Below, one piece after another: positions 60,277 to 64,000 of a stretch of DNA of 64,000 bases (the first letter of the stretch is position 1; every line of letters starts with the position of its first letter). The notes under the pieces were generated by a model. The model was not told the origin of the DNA. It did not search any database and saw only the letters and a list, made by a program, of their open reading frames with translations. Origin of the DNA: UBA685 sp049889495. Its GTDB lineage: Bacteria > Pseudomonadota > Alphaproteobacteria > Puniceispirillales > Puniceispirillaceae. The stretch spans positions 12,818-76,817 of the forward strand of contig JBMHDH010000071.1 in NCBI GenBank assembly GCA_049889495.1. The letters run 5' to 3'. The position numbers and the translations under genes were made by a program.

Positions 60277-62055
60277 TTATGCCCCTTGCTGAGGACGCAT
60301 ATCGCTTTTGCTAATGCCAGCAACAGCCACAGGCTTTTTCATCGCATCACGGCGGAATGGTTCACCCAATTCCTGGTTCAACAACACTTCGATAAAGGTT
60401 GTCTTGCCGTTATTCATCTGATCATCAATCGCCTTATCCAACGCATCAGACAGATCATCCATGGATGATACCTGAACACCTGTGACACCACATGCTTCAG
60501 CAATGCCAGCATAGCGCACATCTGTGTCCAGCTCTGTGCCAACAAAGTTATCGTCGAACCACAAAGTTGTGTTACGCTTTTCCGCGCCCCACTGATAGTT
60601 ACGGAAGATGATCATTGTGATTGGCGGCCATTCATTACGGCCAATCGCTGTCATTTCATTCATTGAAATACCAAAAGCACCATCACCAGCAAAGCCCACA
60701 ACAGGCACATCTGGACGGCCAATTTTCGCACCCATGATCGCTGGCAAGCCATAACCACAAGGGCCAAATAGACCAGGTGCTAGATATTTACGACCAGCTT
60801 CAAATGTTGGGTAAGCGTTACCAATCGCACAGTTATTGCCGATATCTGAAGAGATAATCGCTTCTTTTGGCAAAGCTGATGTGATCGCACGCCATGCCAT
60901 ACGAGGTGACATTTTCTGTGGCTCTCTGTCACGGGCGCGTTCATTCCATGTTGTACCAGGATCATCATCTTCATGATCAAGCGAGGTCAATTCCTGTGCC
61001 CATGATGATTTTGTCTGAGCGATCAAAGCTTTACGATCTGCACGGCCAGTATCACCAGCGGCATCACCAAGCTTTTCAAGCAATGAGCTTGCGACTTTCT
61101 TCGCATCACCCACAATACCAACAGACACAGGCTTTGTCAGACCAATGCGATCTGGGTTGATATCGACCTGAATGATTTTTGCATCTTTTGGCCAGTAATC
61201 AATGCCATACCCTGGCAAGGTTGAAAATGGGTTCAAACGTGTACCCAATGCCAACACAACATCAGCCTTTGCAATCAATTCCATGCCTGCTTTTGACCCA
61301 TTATAGCCCAATGGACCAGCAAATAGCGGGTGTGAACCTGGGAAAGCGTCATTATGCTGATAGCCACAACATACAGGCGCATCTAGACGTTCTGCCAATT
61401 TCATGGACGCTTCAATCGCACCACCAATAACAACACCAGCGCCATTTAGCATCACAGGGAATTTCGCATTGCTTAGCAAATCTGCGGCTTGCTGAAGCGC
61501 ATCTTCACCGCCACCAGGGCGTTCAAATTCCACAATCGCTGGCAAGTCAATATCAACCACTTGTGTCCAGAAATCACGCGGCACATTAATTTGTGCTGGG
61601 GCTGACGCACGCTTGGCTTGCAATATCACACGGTTTAGCACTTCTGCAATACGTGTTGGGTCTCTCACTTCTTCTTGATAGGCAACCATATCTTTGAACA
61701 AAGCCATCTGTTCCACTTCTTGGAAACCACCTTGACCAATTGTTTTATTGGCAGCTTGCGGTGTCACAAGCAATAACGGTGTGTGGTTCCAATAGGCTGT
61801 TTTCACAGGTGTCACGAAATTGGTAATGCCAGGGCCGTTTTGCGCGACCATCATTGACATCTTGCCAGAAGCGCGCGTAAAGCCATCAGCCATCATACCT
61901 GCGTTACATTCATGCGCGGCATCCCAAAATGTAATACCAGCTTGTGGAAACAAATCAGAAATCGGCATCATAGCTGACCCGATAATCCCGAATGCATGCT
62001 CAATCCCATGCATTTGAAGCACTTTTACAAAAGCTTCTTCTGTTGTCATTTTCAT
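60277..62055 (-). CDS. xsc: Sulfoacetaldehyde acetyltransferase
   Basis: 592 residues, a ThDP enzyme. MKMTTEEAFVKVLQMHGIEH and GIIGSAMMPISDLFP, then HECNAGMMADGFTRASGKMS and WNHTPLLLVTPQAANKTIGQ, match what I know of Xsc nearly residue for residue, and differ from acetolactate synthase (ilvB here). The PP domain has GFAGDGAFGISMNEMTAIGR. It cleaves sulfoacetaldehyde with phosphate to acetyl phosphate and sulfite, the key step in taurine and isethionate breakdown. GGGAGGA, eight bases before the ATG, indicates strong translation. No pta or tauAB/toa genes are adjacent, so how acetyl phosphate and substrate arise is not visible. Confidence 0.96.
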   Translation of the reverse strand: MKMTTEEAFVKVLQMHGIEHAFGIIGSAMMPISDLFPQAGITFWDAAHECNAGMMADGFTRASGKMSMMVAQNGPGITNFVTPVKTAYWNHTPLLLVTPQAANKTIGQGGFQEVEQMALFKDMVAYQEEVRDPTRIAEVLNRVILQAKRASAPAQINVPRDFWTQVVDIDLPAIVEFERPGGGEDALQQAADLLSNAKFPVMLNGAGVVIGGAIEASMKLAERLDAPVCCGYQHNDAFPGSHPLFAGPLGYNGSKAGMELIAKADVVLALGTRLNPFSTLPGYGIDYWPKDAKIIQVDINPDRIGLTKPVSVGIVGDAKKVASSLLEKLGDAAGDTGRADRKALIAQTKSSWAQELTSLDHEDDDPGTTWNERARDREPQKMSPRMAWRAITSALPKEAIISSDIGNNCAIGNAYPTFEAGRKYLAPGLFGPCGYGLPAIMGAKIGRPDVPVVGFAGDGAFGISMNEMTAIGRNEWPPITMIIFRNYQWGAEKRNTTLWFDDNFVGTELDTDVRYAGIAEACGVTGVQVSSMDDLSDALDKAIDDQMNNGKTTFIEVLLNQELGEPFRRDAMKKPVAVAGISKSDMRPQQGA

Positions 62056-62329
62056 GGAAATAATCCTCCCGCATGACGATTAAATAAAATCAAAAAAAGC
62101 CGTGCGATAAGTGGCAGGGCCTTTTTATCTAAAACTAAGCTTCATTGTTACTGCCTGACCTAACCTTATTAGTGTAGTGCCAGTTACAGCAATATTTAAT
62201 ACCAGAACAATGGCCCACAGATTATCCTAGCCTAAGGGGCATCGCAACATGACTCTGGACTGTTTCTGCACAATGGAATAGTATTTGCACCACGTGATAT
62301 TTTGGGACAAAGCAGGCTGGAACATCAAA

Positions 62330-64000
62330 ATGACAAACACATCTAATTTTGATACATGGCAGAAACAAGCTGAAAAAGAACTGAAAAAATCATCAGATGA
62401 TGCCAGCTCATCGACCTTAGAAGGCATCACCATCAAACCGCTTTATAGCGCGGCGGATCTAGAGGGCATATCCCATCTTGATAATTTACCTGGCCAAGCC
62501 CCCTTTACCAGAGGGCCGCGCGCCTCCATGTATGTGGGGCGACCTTGGACCATTCGTCAATATGCTGGCTTTTCAACGGCCAAAGAATCCAATCATTTTT
62601 ATCGCCAAGCGCTTGCTGGCGGACAAAAAGGCTTATCGGTTGCCTTTGATTTGGCCACGCATCGTGGCTATGATTCAGATCATGACCGTGTTGTCGGCGA
62701 TGTTGGCAAAGCAGGTGTTGCTATCGATACCGTTGAGGATATGAAGACCTTATTTGACGGCATTCCACTTGCAGATATGTCTGTCTCTATGACGATGAAT
62801 GGCGCGGTTTTGCCTGTTTTGGCAGGGTTTATTGTCGCTGGCGAAGAGCAAGGCGTTGATAAATCTGCCTTATCTGGCACTATCCAAAATGATATTTTAA
62901 AAGAATTTATGGTGCGTAACACCTATATCTATCCGCCTGAGCCTTCAATGCGTATTATTGCGGATATTATCGGCTATACCGCTGAGCATATGCCAAAATT
63001 CAACTCTATCTCTATTTCTGGCTATCATATGCAAGAAGCAGGGGCGAATTTGGTTCAAGAACTTGCTTTTACCTTGGCAGATGGTCTTGAATATGTGCGC
63101 ACAGCGACCAATCGCGGCATGGCTGTTGATAGTTTTGCACCGCGCCTATCTTTCTTTTTTGCCATTGGTATGAATTTTTTCATGGAAGCTGCCAAGTTAC
63201 GCGCTGCGCGCACCTTATGGGCAAAATGGATGACAGCGCTTTTCCAGCCGCAAGATCAGCGCTCGCTTATGTTGCGCACCCATTGCCAAACATCAGGCGC
63301 ATCTTTGCAAGAGCAAGACCCTTATAATAATATCATCCGCACAACCATTGAGGCGCTAGCCGCTGCGCTTGGCGGCACACAGTCACTGCATACAAATTCA
63401 TTCGATGAAGCAATCGCTTTGCCGACTGAATTTTCAGCGCGCATTGCCCGCAATACACAGCTTATCCTTCAAAATGAAGCAGGGATTACCGATACAGTCG
63501 ACCCGCTTGCTGGCTCATATTATGTTGAAAATTTAACGAATGAGCTGATTGAAAAAGCAGATGCGCTTATCAGGCAAATCGAAGAGATGGGCGGCATGAC
63601 ACAAGCGGTTCAATCAGGTTTTCCCAAGGCAGAGATTGAAAAAGTCGCAACAGCGCGTCAGGCGCATATCGATTCTGGCGAGCAGGTCATTGTCGGCGTT
63701 AATAAATTCAAACCAGAGGCACCCACCGATATTGATGTCTTGGAAATTGATAATCAGGCCGTGCGCGAGGCACAAATCAGCCAGCTAGCAGAGATTAAAA
63801 AATCACGCGATAATGACGCTGTCCAAAGCGCGCTTGCAGCCTTGAGCGATGCTGCCAAAACAGGCGAAGGCAATTTATTGGCCTTATCAGTCGAAGCCAT
63901 GCGCGCACGTGCCACAGTTGGCGAAGTCTCAGATGCGCTTGCTGCTCATTATAGCCGCTATCAAGGTAGCTCTCACCTTGTTACAGGGATTTATGAAAAA
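62330..64000 (+). CDS. Methylmalonyl-CoA mutase, catalytic subunit (3' truncated)
   Basis: 557 codons are visible from ATG 62330 with no stop, and the gene continues past the window. The substrate (TIM-barrel) domain covers all of it: RGPRASMYVGRPWTIRQYAG near residue 62-81, GLSVAFDLATHRGYDSDH near 103-120 and NSISISGYHMQEAGA near 224-238, plus GGTQSLHTNSFDEAIALPTE near 346-365. It converts (R)-methylmalonyl-CoA to succinyl-CoA with adenosylcobalamin, as in propionate, valine and isoleucine breakdown. The B12-binding domain, expected C-terminal, lies beyond the window. Divergent from xsc with a 274-base gap in which I see no clear operator. Confidence 0.95.
   Translation, partial: MTNTSNFDTWQKQAEKELKKSSDDASSSTLEGITIKPLYSAADLEGISHLDNLPGQAPFTRGPRASMYVGRPWTIRQYAGFSTAKESNHFYRQALAGGQKGLSVAFDLATHRGYDSDHDRVVGDVGKAGVAIDTVEDMKTLFDGIPLADMSVSMTMNGAVLPVLAGFIVAGEEQGVDKSALSGTIQNDILKEFMVRNTYIYPPEPSMRIIADIIGYTAEHMPKFNSISISGYHMQEAGANLVQELAFTLADGLEYVRTATNRGMAVDSFAPRLSFFFAIGMNFFMEAAKLRAARTLWAKWMTALFQPQDQRSLMLRTHCQTSGASLQEQDPYNNIIRTTIEALAAALGGTQSLHTNSFDEAIALPTEFSARIARNTQLILQNEAGITDTVDPLAGSYYVENLTNELIEKADALIRQIEEMGGMTQAVQSGFPKAEIEKVATARQAHIDSGEQVIVGVNKFKPEAPTDIDVLEIDNQAVREAQISQLAEIKKSRDNDAVQSALAALSDAAKTGEGNLLALSVEAMRARATVGEVSDALAAHYSRYQGSSHLVTGIYEK

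Noticed and set aside
60277..62055. Calling this gene a second acetolactate synthase
   Set aside because: It is a ThDP enzyme, but MKMTTEEAFVKVLQMHG and HTPLLLVTPQAANKTIGQ are Xsc-specific, and no small subunit gene is adjacent.
1..64000. CRISPR arrays, insertion sequences, prophage or integron
   Set aside because: No spaced repeats, transposases, integrases or phage structural genes are visible on either strand.

Overview
The window looks like chromosomal core sequence from a free-living, probably marine, alphaproteobacterium. The evidence is a circularly permuted two-piece tmRNA gene with an alphaproteobacterial-type tag next to an alphaproteobacterial SspB, a cysG-DUF2849-cysI-DUF934 sulfite reductase block, a SbmA/BacA transporter, and a sulfoacetaldehyde acetyltransferase (Xsc). 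A SAR116-like lineage would fit the gene mix and the moderate base composition, but that placement is inference. I see no prophage, insertion sequence, CRISPR array, tRNA or rRNA gene. Coding density is high and no stretch over about 300 bases lacks a gene or RNA.

Layout. 1-2.6 kb: end of a Sua5-type threonylcarbamoyl-AMP synthase, a D-2-hydroxyglutarate dehydrogenase-like flavoprotein and a DUF924 protein. 2.6-7.1 kb: two glycosyltransferases and the LPS assembly porin LptD. 7.1-8.9 kb: a LysE exporter, a flavodoxin-like reductase and a small acidic protein. 8.9-13.7 kb: glmS, glmU and hldE (amino sugar and ADP-heptose supply). 13.7-20.6 kb: mreB-mreC-mreD-mrdA-rodA-sbmA/bacA (cell elongation). 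20.7-25.4 kb: miaA and ilvB-ilvH-ilvC, with a terminator-like hairpin and a hydrophobic leader ORF before ilvB. 25.4-32.9 kb: serB, a DegP/DegQ protease, hflKC, mrp, folA and thyA. 33.0-40.7 kb: tmRNA and sspB, class I fumarase, glycolate oxidase glcDEF, rpmJ and msrA. 40.8-54.7 kb: pgk, azlCD, several permeases, phhB, yciB, a GST, an AIM24-like protein, a TPR protein, an FMN 2-hydroxyacid dehydrogenase, a DUF3179 protein, a D-2-hydroxyacid dehydrogenase, a HAD phosphatase and fpr. 55-60 kb: a 10-TM metal exporter-like permease and the sulfite reductase/siroheme block. 60.3-64 kb: xsc and the start of methylmalonyl-CoA mutase.

How the genes work together. Three themes stand out. (1) Envelope growth: LPS (LptD, HldE, glycosyltransferases), peptidoglycan (GlmS/GlmU, MrdA/RodA/Mre) and envelope protein quality control (DegP, HflKC). 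(2) Oxidation of small hydroxy acids: GlcDEF, a D2HGDH-like enzyme, an LldD-like enzyme, an NAD-dependent D-2-hydroxyacid dehydrogenase and possibly a phosphoglycolate-type phosphatase. (3) Sulfur: Xsc releases sulfite from sulfoacetaldehyde, and the neighbouring block (siroheme synthase, sulfite reductase) can reduce it to sulfide. No cysH is present between cysI and the DUF934 gene, where related alphaproteobacteria often carry it. tmRNA beside SspB forms a compact ribosome-rescue and tag-degradation pair.

Nothing here is clearly a new system. The best leads are the sulfonate-to-sulfide arrangement without cysH, the ilvB leader hairpin/ORF, and a few small or poorly characterised genes.
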